NCBI GenBank assembly: GCA_937858995.1 | Contig: CALLZC010000009.1 | Span: forward strand, 1-39,485 | Source of the DNA: an uncultured Nostocoides sp. | GTDB lineage: Bacteria > Actinomycetota > Actinomycetes > Actinomycetales > Dermatophilaceae | DNA: 39,485 nt | Direction of reading: 5' to 3' | Part shown: positions 25,001 to 32,880 of the stretch, piece by piece | How the letters are laid out: the number at the start of each line of letters is the position of its first letter | How positions within the stretch are numbered: the stretch's first letter is position 1 | Translations under genes and position numbers: made by a program | Notes under the pieces: model-generated | Told to the model about the DNA's origin: nothing | Database searches by the model: none | What the model saw: the letters and a program-made list of their open reading frames with translations, nothing else

Positions 25001-27911
25001 CCGGCGCGGTGATGATCGGACCCTGCGCATCGCTGGTGATCCAGTGAGTCGAATGGTCGTAGAAGAAGGTGATGGGGGCGCCGCTCGCCGTCAGCGGGAT
25101 ATCGCCGCCGCCGGGCACGCCACCCTGGCCGTAATTTTCGCTCCAGGACTTGTCGATGGCGACCTTGTACGCATAGTCGCCAGGAGGCAGGGTGACGGTG
25201 AGTTTCCAGATCTGGTCGTTCGGGTCCAGGGTCATCTGGGCGTGGTCACACGCCGGATCCCAATCCTTGGGTTCGGTGCCCTCCACACAACCCAGCTCGG
25301 AGTTGAGGGTGCCCGGCACCGACACGAAGTCGGGCTGCGTGACCGGGCCGATGGCCGTAGCCACCAGTTGCTGGGCGCTGGTACGCGCTCGCGTCGTCCC
25401 GCGGGTTACCTCGCGCACCTGCGCGCCGCCCTTGGCCCGGGCCGCGCTGTCGGCTCTCGACGCACTTCCCGTGGCGGCCGCGGAACCGCCGACCACGGCA
25501 TACGACGAGGAGGCGCTGTAGTTGCCGCTGGAGTCCTTGACGATCGCGCGGTACTCCAAGAGGGTGCCGACCGCCAGCCCCGAGACGTCGTGGTAGGCGC
25601 TGTAGGGGGCATTGTCATCGGTTCCGATCGTGCGGAACTGCGTGGTGCCCACCGGCCGGTAGGCGAGGGTCGTCTGCGCGAAGGCATCCTGGGTGGTCGC
25701 CGCACCGATCTCCGCCCGCCCCGAGACGACGTCCCCGGCCGAGGGTGAGGTCACATAGACCGCCGGCGCCGAACTCCGGGCGGGGATCTTGGCGCCGGCC
25801 TTGAACACGCGAACACCCAAGGGGGGAACGGTGACACTGACGCGGGTTCCCGGACCGGACTTCACTCCCGAGCCGCCCCCCAGGATGGGGGTGTAGGTGA
25901 CGCCCTTGGTGAAGGTGTTAAAGCTCGCAGTCTTGGTGGACGTGGAGTTATTCGTCACGACGAGATATTCGATATTGGTCGCCCGATCCACGCGGGAGAC
26001 GGCATAGATCCCGGCTCCACTGGAGGCGTACCGGTGAATCTGCGCGCCATCGGCGAGGCTGGGGTGAGCGCGCCGGAGCGCCGCCAGGCGCTTGATCTGC
26101 GCATAGAGCGGTGCGGTGGTCGAGTAGCGATCACGGGCGCCCCCCGCGCCGGTCAGGTTCGGCTCGGCGGCATACTGCGCCACCTGGGTGGCGAACATGT
26201 CCTGGCGCGCGTCCTTGTCGCCACCGGAGCCGATGAACCCTTGCTCATCGCCGTAGTAGACGACGGGCTGGCCCCGGGTGAGATACATCAGCGCGTTGGC
26301 GAGTTTCACCCGGGCGAGCAGATCGGTTCCGGCGTAACCCTTCCCGCTGAGCATCATCGCGAATCGCCCCATGTCGTGATTGCCGAGGAAGGTCGGGCTC
26401 GCATAGACATTGGAGTCGGTGTCGGTGTAGTAGTCGTCGGTGTAGTAGAAGTTCCGCAGCGCGCTCGTGGGCCGGCCGCTGGCAAATTCGAGGGCCGCGC
26501 CCTGGAAACCGAAGTCCAGCGTCGCCGGCAGCTTGCCGGTAGTCGAGTACTGGCTCATGAACTTGGCGGAGCCGTCGAAGACCTCACCGAACATGAAGAA
26601 GTCGGGGTTGCCGATGGCCTGAGCCCGCGCCAGGATCGCCGGGGAAAAGCGCTGCCAGAAGGGCATATCGACATGCTTGACGGTGTCGATCCGGAAGCCG
26701 TCGATGCCGAAATCGACCCAGGCCTGATAGATCTCGCCCATGCCGGCGACGACGTCCGGATGCTCGGTGAACAGGTCGTCCAGCCCGACGAAATCGCCAT
26801 ACTCGCTGGATTCGCCGGCGAAGGTGGAGTCGCCGCGGTTGTGATACAGCGTGCGGTCGTTGAGCCAGTTCGGCACCTTGACGCTGGCATCGGCCGGGTT
26901 GGGATAGATCGGGGTGTAGGGGAACGAGACGTCCGGGTCCAACGGCGGGAAGGTCTCGCCGCCGGCATAGGTGCGGTCATCGAAGGCGGCTCCCGCCGCA
27001 TCGCGGTAGGGCGCGCTGGCCTTGCTGACGTAGGAGTACTGGTTCTCGGCATACCCGAGCACGTCGGCCGTGTGATTGGTGATGATGTCGAAGAAGACCT
27101 TCATGCCCTTGGCATGGGCCTGTGCGACGAGGTCCTTCATCTCGTCATTGGTGCCCAGATGCGGATCGATCTGCGTGAAGTCGGTGATCCAGTAGCCGTG
27201 ATATCCGGCGCTGGCGTTGGCGCCGGAGCCCTGCACGGGACGGTTCTTGAAACTGGGGGTCAACCAGATCGCCGTCGTGCCCAGACCCTTGATGTAGTCC
27301 AGCTTGTCGATCACCCCCGCCAGATCGCCGCCGTGGTAGAAGCCCTTGTCGGTGGGGTCGAAGCCCGTTGCCAGCCGATCACCGCTGAGCCCGCCACGAT
27401 CGTTGTCGGTCCGAGCGTTGGCGAAGCGGTCAGCCATCAGGAAGTAGAAGCGCTCCTTCGTCAGCCCGGGACGTAGGGAGTTCCCGGCCAGGGCCCGGTC
27501 GGCGGCGCTCACCCCGCCGGCCAGGTCCAGGGGGGCGAGGCCGATCTTGTGGGTCTCGTCGTTGTAGGAGAACTTCAGGCGCGCCGGTCCCTGGAGCACC
27601 AACGGGATGTCCCCCGCGGGGCCACCCCAACTCTCGTCCCACGAGTGGTTGATGGCGACCTTGAACGCATAACTCCCGGCGGGCACGGTGAACACGCGCT
27701 CATAGATCGGGGTGCCGGCAACCTGTTGGAGGTCCGTCCCCGTGCACTCGGGCTGCCAGTCGCCGCACGCCGAGAGCTCGTCCTGCAACGTCCCGACGAG
27801 CGTCGCCGTGCGGTCGGCGGCCTGGGCCGGCGCCGCCAGCGAGGCGGTCAATCCGGCCCCCACCAGGGCGGCGACGAGAACTGCGGAGGCTGGTCTTCGG
27901 GTGACACGCAC
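22026..27911 (-). CDS. Secreted bifunctional amylopullulanase (two GH13 catalytic units)
   Basis: 1961 residues from GTG at 27911 with AAAGGAG 5 nt upstream. Order: signal peptide 1-31 (cleavage near AQAA); a pullulanase X25-type starch-binding module about 35-125; alpha-amylase GH13 unit about 150-700 with Asp409 (GFRIDTVKH), Glu443 (FGEVFDG) and Asp513 (GNHDMGRF); an Ig-like module about 715-805; two more X25 modules about 860-965 and 967-1065 (each ...SELGC..., SW(S/D)ENYG); a pullulanase N2-like domain; CBM48-like domain about 1215-1320 (YRVWAPTARRVTLL); pullulanase GH13 unit about 1325-1830 with NWGYDPFHW, Asp1556 (FRFDLMGHH), Glu1593 (YGEGWNFG) and Asp1724 (DAHDNETL); C-terminal beta domain. 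Both triads are intact, so it should cut alpha-1,4 and alpha-1,6 bonds of starch, glycogen or pullulan outside the cell. No sorting signal seen. Confidence 0.93.
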   Translation of the reverse strand: MRVTRRPASAVLVAALVGAGLTASLAAPAQAADRTATLVGTLQDELSACGDWQPECTGTDLQQVAGTPIYERVFTVPAGSYAFKVAINHSWDESWGGPAGDIPLVLQGPARLKFSYNDETHKIGLAPLDLAGGVSAADRALAGNSLRPGLTKERFYFLMADRFANARTDNDRGGLSGDRLATGFDPTDKGFYHGGDLAGVIDKLDYIKGLGTTAIWLTPSFKNRPVQGSGANASAGYHGYWITDFTQIDPHLGTNDEMKDLVAQAHAKGMKVFFDIITNHTADVLGYAENQYSYVSKASAPYRDAAGAAFDDRTYAGGETFPPLDPDVSFPYTPIYPNPADASVKVPNWLNDRTLYHNRGDSTFAGESSEYGDFVGLDDLFTEHPDVVAGMGEIYQAWVDFGIDGFRIDTVKHVDMPFWQRFSPAILARAQAIGNPDFFMFGEVFDGSAKFMSQYSTTGKLPATLDFGFQGAALEFASGRPTSALRNFYYTDDYYTDTDSNVYASPTFLGNHDMGRFAMMLSGKGYAGTDLLARVKLANALMYLTRGQPVVYYGDEQGFIGSGGDKDARQDMFATQVAQYAAEPNLTGAGGARDRYSTTAPLYAQIKRLAALRRAHPSLADGAQIHRYASSGAGIYAVSRVDRATNIEYLVVTNNSTSTKTASFNTFTKGVTYTPILGGGSGVKSGPGTRVSVTVPPLGVRVFKAGAKIPARSSAPAVYVTSPSAGDVVSGRAEIGAATTQDAFAQTTLAYRPVGTTQFRTIGTDDNAPYSAYHDVSGLAVGTLLEYRAIVKDSSGNYSASSSYAVVGGSAAATGSASRADSAARAKGGAQVREVTRGTTRARTSAQQLVATAIGPVTQPDFVSVPGTLNSELGCVEGTEPKDWDPACDHAQMTLDPNDQIWKLTVTLPPGDYAYKVAIDKSWSENYGQGGVPGGGDIPLTASGAPITFFYDHSTHWITSDAQGPIITAPGSMQSELGCTGANDGDGQPACLNPWLQDPDGDGTFAWSSDQIPAGSYELKVAHNLSWDENYGAGGTPNGANVPFTVPRDGVVVTITYVLATHQITVTTSESGTPPDLKAAKAFWVQPGLLAWPADGIPEGANPALLKWRLHWAPNAGMTIDEEDLPGSTSAGMAYDPAGLPASVTATRPELAGYLALRLGSSTQSIAGTILRGQLAVALYNNRGLLLDATGVQTAYVLDALYAGSATTKKYGAVFGGSSPTYRVWAPTARRVTLLTWPPSASGDAPISSAKRTAMSRASDGSWSVTTGVKDARYLYEVVVYVRSTGRIETLTVTDPYSVALTLNSTKSVAVNLKDPRYRPTTWTAAAQPRLASTVDTAIYELHVRDFSISDPSVPESERGSYLAFARAGQGMRHLTALRAAGLNTIHLLPTFDIASIEEDPARQSTPACDLASFPPDSTEQQACINAIRSSDAFNWGYDPFHWLAPEGSFASSAASADGGKRVAEFRTMVGALHQAGLRVVLDQVYNHTPTAGIAPTSVLDKMVPDYYQRLDPRGNVYTSTCCQNIATEHRMAQKIMVDAVVVWARDYKIDGFRFDLMGHHSKANMLAIRAALNALTPANSGVDGSRVYLYGEGWNFGEVANNALFQQASQGQLGGTHIGTFSDRLRDAVRGGGPFDEDPRKQGFGSGEFTDDNGADINNGAEAGLRHDTDLVQLGLAGNLRDFGFRLNSTGAPAVGSQIDYNGSPAGYASAPDEVITYVDAHDNETLFDSLTFKLPVATSMSDRVRMNTLSLATTALAQTPSFWHAGADLLRSKSLDRNSYDSGDWFNRLDWSGADNGFGHGLPLEGDNGAKWSYMRPLLANAALKPSAADVASAAAQAQEMLRLRYSTRLFRLGSAGAIKAKVSFPASGTADAIPGVIAMRIDDTVGADLDPSLRGLVVVFNATPNAVTQVVPGLAGAELDLSPIQASGSDPVVKTAGWDASAGAASVPARTVAVFLQP

Positions 27912-27939
27912 GACGACTCCTTTGGCGGGGATTCCTGGC

Positions 27940-27996
27940 CACTATAAAACGGGGCACCGACAGCGGCCAGGTTCCGTCCCGCTGAAAGATTTTTCA
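27940..27996 (-). promoter_or_regulatory. Promoter and possible operator of the amylopullulanase gene
   Basis: On the minus strand TATAGT (27940-27945) is a good -10, 28 bp before the GTG. Upstream, TGAAA-GATT-TTTCA (27983-27996) is a 5-bp inverted repeat in an otherwise GC-rich gap, about 40 bp before the -10, where a sugar-responsive regulator could bind. No clear -35 was found. The divergent metZ promoter lies 60 bp to the right. Confidence 0.45.
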
Positions 27997-28056
27997 TGCG
28001 TGAGCCGAGGTGTCCGCGGGTCGGATATCTCGCCTCGTGGTCCTAGGGGCACTCGG

Positions 28057-28062
28057 TACTCT
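28057..28062 (+). promoter_or_regulatory. -10 box of metZ (leaderless)
   Basis: TACTCT - GCTCGCC - ATG: 7 nt between a TAnnnT hexamer and the start codon, no ribosome binding site. No S-box/SAM riboswitch structure was seen upstream. Confidence 0.6.
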
Positions 28063-28069
28063 GCTCGCC

Positions 28070-29269
28070 ATGCCTGCGAATGAGCCGTCGGGAGAGCTCC
28101 GCCGAGAGACCCACGCGGTGCGTGCCGGGCTGCGACGCAGCCAGTTCCTGGAGACGTCCGAGGCCATGTACCTCACCTCCGGCTATGTGTATGACAGTGC
28201 GGCGCAGGCCGAGGCCACCTTCAAGGAGGAGATCGAGCGCTACTCCTACAGCCGCTACGCCAACCCCACCGTCTCGATGTTCGAGGAGCGACTTGCGGCG
28301 CTGGAGGGAGCTGAAGCGTGTTACGCAACCCCCACCGGCATGTCGGCGGTCTTCGCGGTCCTTGGGGGCCTGTGCGGAGCCGGAGACCGAATCGTGGCAT
28401 CTCGGGCGCTCTTTGGCACCTGCTATGCCATCTGCGCCGAGGTGTTGCCCCGGTGGGGCGTTGAGACCGTTTTCGTCGATGGCACCGATCTCGAGCAGTG
28501 GCGTGCGGCACTGTCGGTACCCACGACAGCCGTCTTCTTCGAGACCCCGAGCAACCCGACCATGACCATCGTCGATATCGCTGCCGTGGCGGAGCTGGCG
28601 CACGCCGCGGGGGCAACTGTCGTGGTGGACAACGTTTTCGGGACGCCGCTGTTCTCCTCGCCGATCGCGCACGGCGCCGACGTCGTGGTGTATTCCTCGA
28701 CCAAGCACATCGACGGGCAGGGCCGGATCCTTGGCGGAGCGGTGCTCGGGCCGGAGAAGCTGCTGCGCGATGTGGTGCGGCCGATGATCCGGGTGCTCGG
28801 CTTGACCCTCTCGGCGTTCAACGCGTGGGTCTTGGTCAAGTCGCTAGAGACGATGGATCTGCGGCTGCGGGCCCAGGCTGCCGGGGCTGCCCAGGTGGCG
28901 AACTGGCTGCAGTCCCGGCCGGAGGTGGTGCAGGTTCTCTATCCCGGACTCGCCTCGCACCCGCAGGCTGAGCTGATCGCCCGCCAGATGACTGGCGCCG
29001 GAACGGTTCTCACCTTCACCCTGGACGCCGACAAGGCGGGCGCCTTTCGGGTCCTGGATGCCCTGCGGGTGCTTGACATCTCCAACAACCTGGGCGACAC
29101 CAAGTCCCTGGTCACCCACCCCGCCACGACGACGCAGTCGAAGATGCCGCCCGACCAGCGGCTGGCCTTGGGGATCACCGACGGGACCATCCGCCTCTCC
29201 GTGGGCCTTGAGCACCCGCAGGACATCATCGATGACCTCGCCCAAGCGTTCGCGACGCTGAGCACGTAG
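28070..29269 (+). CDS. metZ: O-succinylhomoserine sulfhydrylase
   Basis: 399 residues from the ATG at 28070. PLP enzyme of the Cys/Met metabolism family, forming homocysteine from an activated homoserine and sulfide. Lys212 in YSSTKHIDGQGR binds PLP; YSYSRYANPTVSMFEERLAALEGAE and FFETPSNPTMTIVDI are family blocks. The DGQGR sequence after the PLP Lys and the overall length match the MetZ branch better than MetB/MetY, though substrate choice (succinyl or acetyl) cannot be proven by sequence. It is a single gene, divergent from the amylopullulanase, with a leaderless-type promoter. Confidence 0.9.
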   Translation: MPANEPSGELRRETHAVRAGLRRSQFLETSEAMYLTSGYVYDSAAQAEATFKEEIERYSYSRYANPTVSMFEERLAALEGAEACYATPTGMSAVFAVLGGLCGAGDRIVASRALFGTCYAICAEVLPRWGVETVFVDGTDLEQWRAALSVPTTAVFFETPSNPTMTIVDIAAVAELAHAAGATVVVDNVFGTPLFSSPIAHGADVVVYSSTKHIDGQGRILGGAVLGPEKLLRDVVRPMIRVLGLTLSAFNAWVLVKSLETMDLRLRAQAAGAAQVANWLQSRPEVVQVLYPGLASHPQAELIARQMTGAGTVLTFTLDADKAGAFRVLDALRVLDISNNLGDTKSLVTHPATTTQSKMPPDQRLALGITDGTIRLSVGLEHPQDIIDDLAQAFATLST

Positions 29270-29408
29270 CGGCTCCGCAGTCCGGCACACCGGCAACTGC
29301 CTGCCTCGTCATCCACAGGGTCGCGGCCGCGGCCTCGCGGGTTGGGACCTGCGAGGGCATGGTTGGTTTATGGAGGCCCTGCAGCATGCGCGCGCGCCAG
29401 GTGCCGCG

Positions 29409-30323
29409 ATGACCCAACGCCTAGCGGCGGTGCTGGCGGGGCAGGGCGGCGTCTTCGCCACTCGCGACGCCCTCACCGCGGGCATTGATCACCGCGAACT
29501 CGCGGCGCTGGTCCGCGCGCGGGCGGTGGTCCGGGTGCGTCGTGGAGCGTTCGTCTCCGGTGCGGTGTATGAGGCGGCGCACCCCGACGAGCGCTACCGC
29601 CTACGGGTGCGCGCGCTCCTGCGGGCCCGGCCGGAGAGCGCCGCGGCCTCGCACGCGGCGCTCGCGTTGCATGGGCTGCCGCACTGGTCCAGCGATCCTC
29701 GACGGATCGACCTCGTGGCGCCGGTGTCGCGGAGCCACTCCAGCGGTGGCGTCGTGGTGCGCCCCCTCGGGGAGTGCGAGATCGTCCTCGTGGATGGTTG
29801 GCGCAGCGCGGGGCTGGCGGCGGCACTGCTGCAACACGCGGCGGGCAATGGCGCCCTCGCGGGGGTCGTAGCGATGGACGCCGCGGTGCACTCGACGGCA
29901 ATTGGCCTGGATCGGCTGAGCGCCCTGGCCGAACAGGTCCAGGGCCGGGGTGCTCGCGACGCTCGCCGGGCGGTGGCGATGGTGGATCCCGCGTGCGAGT
30001 CGGTCGGGGAGACCCGCACCCGGATCCTGCTGCGCGATCTCGGCATTCCGTGCCGCTCCCAGGTCGTAGTGTATGACGCTCGCGCCGTTCTCGCCCGGGT
30101 GGACTTCCTCGCCTACGACAGAGTCGTGATCGAGTTCGACGGGCTGTGCAAGTACGACGGGTTCGCCGGTCGAGAGGCGCTAGCTCGGGAGAAGGCTCGC
30201 GAGTCCCGGCTCCACGACCTGGGGTATGAGGTCGTGCGGCTGATCTGGGCCGATTTGGACAACCCGCCAGAGGTTCTGCGTCGCGTTCAGGTTGCCGCTG
30301 CCCGCGCCCGGGCGCGCTCCTGA
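29409..30323 (+). CDS. AbiEi-like antitoxin domain fused to DUF559 (Vsr-like nuclease fold)
   Basis: 304 residues from the ATG at 29409 (MTQRLAAVLAGQGGVFATRDALTAGIDHRELAALV), which fits the family start; an ATG at 29370 is the alternative. The N-terminal winged-helix part (about 1-50) resembles AbiEi-type IV antitoxin N-domains. The middle (RIDLVAPVSRSHSSGGVVVRPL) is the AbiEi C-like region. The C-terminal about 90 residues (ARVDFLAYDRVVIEFDGLCKYDG...EKARESRLHDLGYEVVRLIWADL) form a DUF559/PD-(D/E)xK-like fold with visible D...E-F-D. This combination is common in actinobacteria without an AbiEii toxin partner, and none is seen here. Function unknown; defence is only a guess. Confidence 0.75.
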   Translation: MTQRLAAVLAGQGGVFATRDALTAGIDHRELAALVRARAVVRVRRGAFVSGAVYEAAHPDERYRLRVRALLRARPESAAASHAALALHGLPHWSSDPRRIDLVAPVSRSHSSGGVVVRPLGECEIVLVDGWRSAGLAAALLQHAAGNGALAGVVAMDAAVHSTAIGLDRLSALAEQVQGRGARDARRAVAMVDPACESVGETRTRILLRDLGIPCRSQVVVYDARAVLARVDFLAYDRVVIEFDGLCKYDGFAGREALAREKARESRLHDLGYEVVRLIWADLDNPPEVLRRVQVAAARARARS

Positions 30324-30371
30324 CGTGGGCACCCATGCCGGTGCGCGTGTCGTGGCGCGCGCACCGATCGC

Positions 30372-30466
30372 CCCGGAAAATGTCCGAAACCCCGGAACCT
30401 GCCCGAAACGCACGATATATCCGGTGCGTCGCGAAGTTTCCGGAGCCTCGCGCAGTTTCTGGAGCC
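30372..30466. repeat. Five degenerate 19-bp tandem units
   Basis: Five contiguous 19-bp units at 30372, 30391, 30410, 30429 and 30448. Units 1-2 (CCCGGAAAATGTCCGAAAC / CCCGGAACCTGCCCGAAAC) agree at 16 of 19 positions, units 4-5 (TCGCGAAGTTTCCGGAGCC / TCGCGCAGTTTCTGGAGCC) at 17, and the middle unit matches unit 4 at 12. Shared positions are C2, G5, A6, C13 and G15. ACGCAC/GTGCGT flanking the middle unit also form a hairpin (30408-30429). It occupies the gap between two convergent genes, so termination or protein binding are both possible. Confidence 0.65.
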
Positions 30467-30488
30467 TCGCGCGCCGGATGGGCGCCGG

Positions 30489-31235
30489 TCAGCGGGCGGT
30501 TGCCTCAAGGACCCAGGGCAGGCCCGGCCGGGGCGGCTCGTGCAGGGCCACGACAAAGTCGCGCTCCAACAACGCCAGGAGCCCGGCGGGCCGCCGCGGG
30601 TCGGCGGGCGACTCGCACAAGGCTCGGGCCACCAACCCACGCGTGTGTTTGGCCAGATGGCTGACCCCGGGCACCCGCACGGCGACCCACCGGGAGGCGA
30701 GCGCGCCCGCGGGGCGCCAGCTCGCGGCATACGGCCCGGAACGAGCGTCGACGATGAGCCCCGACCCGGCGGCCTGGGCCAGGGGCTGGGAGAGGGTCTC
30801 CTTCCACCGGGCCGCCAAGCGCCCCACCCCCGGAAGGTGGGCGTCGATCGAGGTGCGATAGGGCGCGATGCGATCCCCCGGCCGCACCGCGCCATACACA
30901 GCGGAGGAGATGATCAGCCGCCGACCGGCGCGCCGCTTGCCGGCGGCGCTGAGGCTGGGGGCGTCCAAGGCGTCATACAACACGCCTCGATAGATCTCCA
31001 GGGCGGGCCGCGCGGGCCGGGTCAGCAGTGTCACATTGCCCGCAACCTCGGCGCCCAGGGTGGCAGGGACGTCGAGGACCCGCATCGCGTCGGGTCCAGC
31101 TGAGGTCTCGATCAGCGCCGCAATGACCTGCTCTCGGGTGGCCGTGAGCTCCGGAAAGGACAGCCGATCGAGCTCCATCGGGACGCCCCGGGTGGGCCGC
31201 GCCTTGGTCTCGGAGGGCGGCAGCAGGATGAGCAC
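30489..31235 (-). CDS. yaaA: Peroxide stress protein YaaA family (DUF328)
   Basis: 248 residues from GTG at 31235 (LILLPPSETKARPTRG), the conserved start of YaaA/DUF328. Blocks seen: ILLPPSETK, YRGVLYDALDAPSLSAAGKRRAGRRLIISSAVYGAVRPGDRIAPYR, WKETLSQPLAQA, IVDARSGPYAASW. In E. coli YaaA limits free iron and damage during peroxide stress and contains a DNA-binding helix-hairpin-helix. TACCCT lies 7 nt before the GTG with no ribosome binding site, so leaderless. Divergent from the RNB gene; convergent with the AbiEi/DUF559 gene. Open frame further upstream overlaps the RNB gene and is not used. Confidence 0.88.
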   Translation of the reverse strand: MLILLPPSETKARPTRGVPMELDRLSFPELTATREQVIAALIETSAGPDAMRVLDVPATLGAEVAGNVTLLTRPARPALEIYRGVLYDALDAPSLSAAGKRRAGRRLIISSAVYGAVRPGDRIAPYRTSIDAHLPGVGRLAARWKETLSQPLAQAAGSGLIVDARSGPYAASWRPAGALASRWVAVRVPGVSHLAKHTRGLVARALCESPADPRRPAGLLALLERDFVVALHEPPRPGLPWVLEATAR

Positions 31236-31242
31236 GCACCGA

Positions 31243-31248
31243 AGGGTA
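31243..31248 (-). promoter_or_regulatory. -10 box of yaaA (leaderless)
   Basis: Minus strand TACCCT - TCGGTGC - GTG, 7 nt spacing. No sign of an OxyR or iron box in the 88-bp divergent gap. Confidence 0.55.
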
Positions 31249-31309
31249 GTCCGGGGGCGACCGGACGCCTGGAGGGGTCCGCCTCCCGGATCGGTGGCCT
31301 CCGGGCGGG

Positions 31310-31315
31310 TAGGTT
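31310..31315 (+). promoter_or_regulatory. -10 box of the RNB gene (leaderless)
   Basis: TAGGTT - CGGTGCCC - ATG, 8 nt spacing, no ribosome binding site. Confidence 0.5.
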
Positions 31316-31323
31316 CGGTGCCC

Positions 31324-32802
31324 ATGGGGCAGCAACGGTTGAGGGCTCGGTACCGTGAGGAGGGCATCACCTCGGTCTTGACGGACGAGCGGTTGCTGGC
31401 GCGATTCGCCGCCGTCCGGGAGCAGTTCGGGCTGCCGACCCGGTTCCCGGACGAGGTGATGGCCGCGGCCGAGGCCGTCGCCGTGGCCCCCGTGGAGTGG
31501 CCCGAGCGCGATGAAACCGGCATCCCCTTCATCACCATCGATCCCCCGGGCTCGATGGACCTGGACCAGGCCGTCCATATCGAGCGCTCGGGGGAGGGCT
31601 TCCGGGTTCGGTATGCCATCGCCTACCTGCCGGCGTTCGTCGCCCCCGGCGGTGCCATCGACATCGAGGCCCAGGTCCGCGGGCAGACGATCTATGCGCC
31701 GGACCAACGCACCCCACTGCATCCCGCGCCGGTGAGCGAGGACGCCGCGAGCCTGCTCCCCGATCGGGTGCGCCCGGCATACATCTGGGATATGCACGTG
31801 GAGCCCGACGGGCAGGGCAGCGCAGTCTCGGTCTATCGCGCGCTGGTGCGCAGCGTGGACCGGTTCGACTACGAGCAGGTCCAGGCCATGATCGATGCCG
31901 GTACCAGCGACGAGCGCGTTGCGCTGCTCAAGGAGGTGGGGGAGCGCCGCATCGCCTTTGAGCAGCGGCGCGGCGGTGCCAGCCTCCCGATGCCGGAGCA
32001 GGAGGTGATCCGTGACGTCGACGGACACTTCGTGCTCGGCTTCCGGCCCCCGCTGGCCGCGGAGGAGTGGAATGCCCAGATTTCGCTGATGACCGGCATG
32101 GCGGCCGCCGAGTTGATGGTGGGCGCGCGCATCGGGGTGCTGCGCACGCTTCCGGCGCCGCGGCCAGAGGCACTCGAGCGCTTCCGGCGCGAGGCCAAGG
32201 CACTCGGCATCCGGTGGCCGGAGGGGATGACCTACGGAGCCTTCCTGCGTAGCCTCGATCGCAGCGACCCCAAGCACCTGGCGCTCATCTATGACGCCAC
32301 CGGCCTGTTCCGTGGGTCGTCGTATGTCGTCTTCGACGGTGAGCTGCCGCCTGCGCCGGAACACGGTGCCCTGGCCGCGATCTACGCGCACGTGACGGCT
32401 CCGCTGCGCCGCCTGGTCGATCGATACGGGCTGGCGATCGCCGAGGCCATCTCGCAAGGGCACCCCGTGCCGGCGTGGGCCAGCGCCGGACTGGCTGACC
32501 TGCCGGAGATCATGGCGCGCACCTCCAAGGTCGCCCATGGCGTGGAGCGTGCGTGCACGGATGCGGTCGAGGCGGCCGTGCTGAGTCAGTTCGTCGGGCA
32601 GCTCTTCGACGCGGCCGTGGTCGACAACAGCGAGCACGGCCGCTGGGTGATCCAGCTGACCCACCCGGCGGTCGTCGCCCAGGCGGCAACTGCCATACGC
32701 GTCCAAAACGGGGACCGCGTCACTGCCCGGCTGGTGCGGGCCGATGTCCCGACCGGTCTAGTCCGCTTCGAGATCATCGAGCGCGTCGGTTCGATCGACT
32801 AG
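31324..32802 (+). CDS. RNB-domain (RNase II/R family) ribonuclease
   Basis: 492 residues from the ATG at 31324. The RNB catalytic signature DPPGSMDLDQAVHIE (Mg-binding Asp residues, about residues 76-90) is intact, followed by YAIAYLPAFVAPGGAIDIEAQVRGQTIYAPDQRTPLHPAPVSEDAASLLP, AAAELMVGARIGVLRTLPAP and the C-terminal YAHVTAPLRRLVDRYG. The protein is shorter than RNase R/II and lacks the N-terminal cold-shock domains, a form common in actinobacteria; a degenerate S1-like C-terminus (RVQNGDRVTARLVRAD) remains. It should degrade RNA 3' to 5'. Its neighbour rnpB is also an RNA-processing gene. Confidence 0.88.
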   Translation: MGQQRLRARYREEGITSVLTDERLLARFAAVREQFGLPTRFPDEVMAAAEAVAVAPVEWPERDETGIPFITIDPPGSMDLDQAVHIERSGEGFRVRYAIAYLPAFVAPGGAIDIEAQVRGQTIYAPDQRTPLHPAPVSEDAASLLPDRVRPAYIWDMHVEPDGQGSAVSVYRALVRSVDRFDYEQVQAMIDAGTSDERVALLKEVGERRIAFEQRRGGASLPMPEQEVIRDVDGHFVLGFRPPLAAEEWNAQISLMTGMAAAELMVGARIGVLRTLPAPRPEALERFRREAKALGIRWPEGMTYGAFLRSLDRSDPKHLALIYDATGLFRGSSYVVFDGELPPAPEHGALAAIYAHVTAPLRRLVDRYGLAIAEAISQGHPVPAWASAGLADLPEIMARTSKVAHGVERACTDAVEAAVLSQFVGQLFDAAVVDNSEHGRWVIQLTHPAVVAQAATAIRVQNGDRVTARLVRADVPTGLVRFEIIERVGSID

Positions 32803-32820
32803 CCGTCGGCGACCAACTGA

Positions 32821-32878
32821 GCAGAGGGTGCGCTCAGATCCACAGGATGCATCCTGTGGATCTGAGCGCACCTGCTGC
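32821..32878. repeat. 46-bp perfect palindrome with partly paired flanks
   Basis: 32827-32872 reads the same on both strands: two 23-base arms meeting at GGATG|CATCC with no spacer. GCAG (32821-32824) and CTGC (32875-32878) extend the pairing after two mismatches. As RNA it gives a very stable hairpin 18 bp after the RNB stop, so a terminator is the simple reading, but the absence of a loop, and the repeats that follow, are unusual. CTGCTAGCAG, a further 10-bp palindrome, begins at 32875. Confidence 0.85.
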
Positions 32879-32880
32879 TA

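Noticed and set aside
23790..25748. 652-codon open frame on the plus strand
   Set aside because: Antisense to the amylopullulanase; Arg/Gly/Val-rich with no recognisable motif.
27911..28070. SAM or S-box riboswitch before metZ
   Set aside because: The -10 lies 7 nt before the ATG, leaving no leader to hold a riboswitch.
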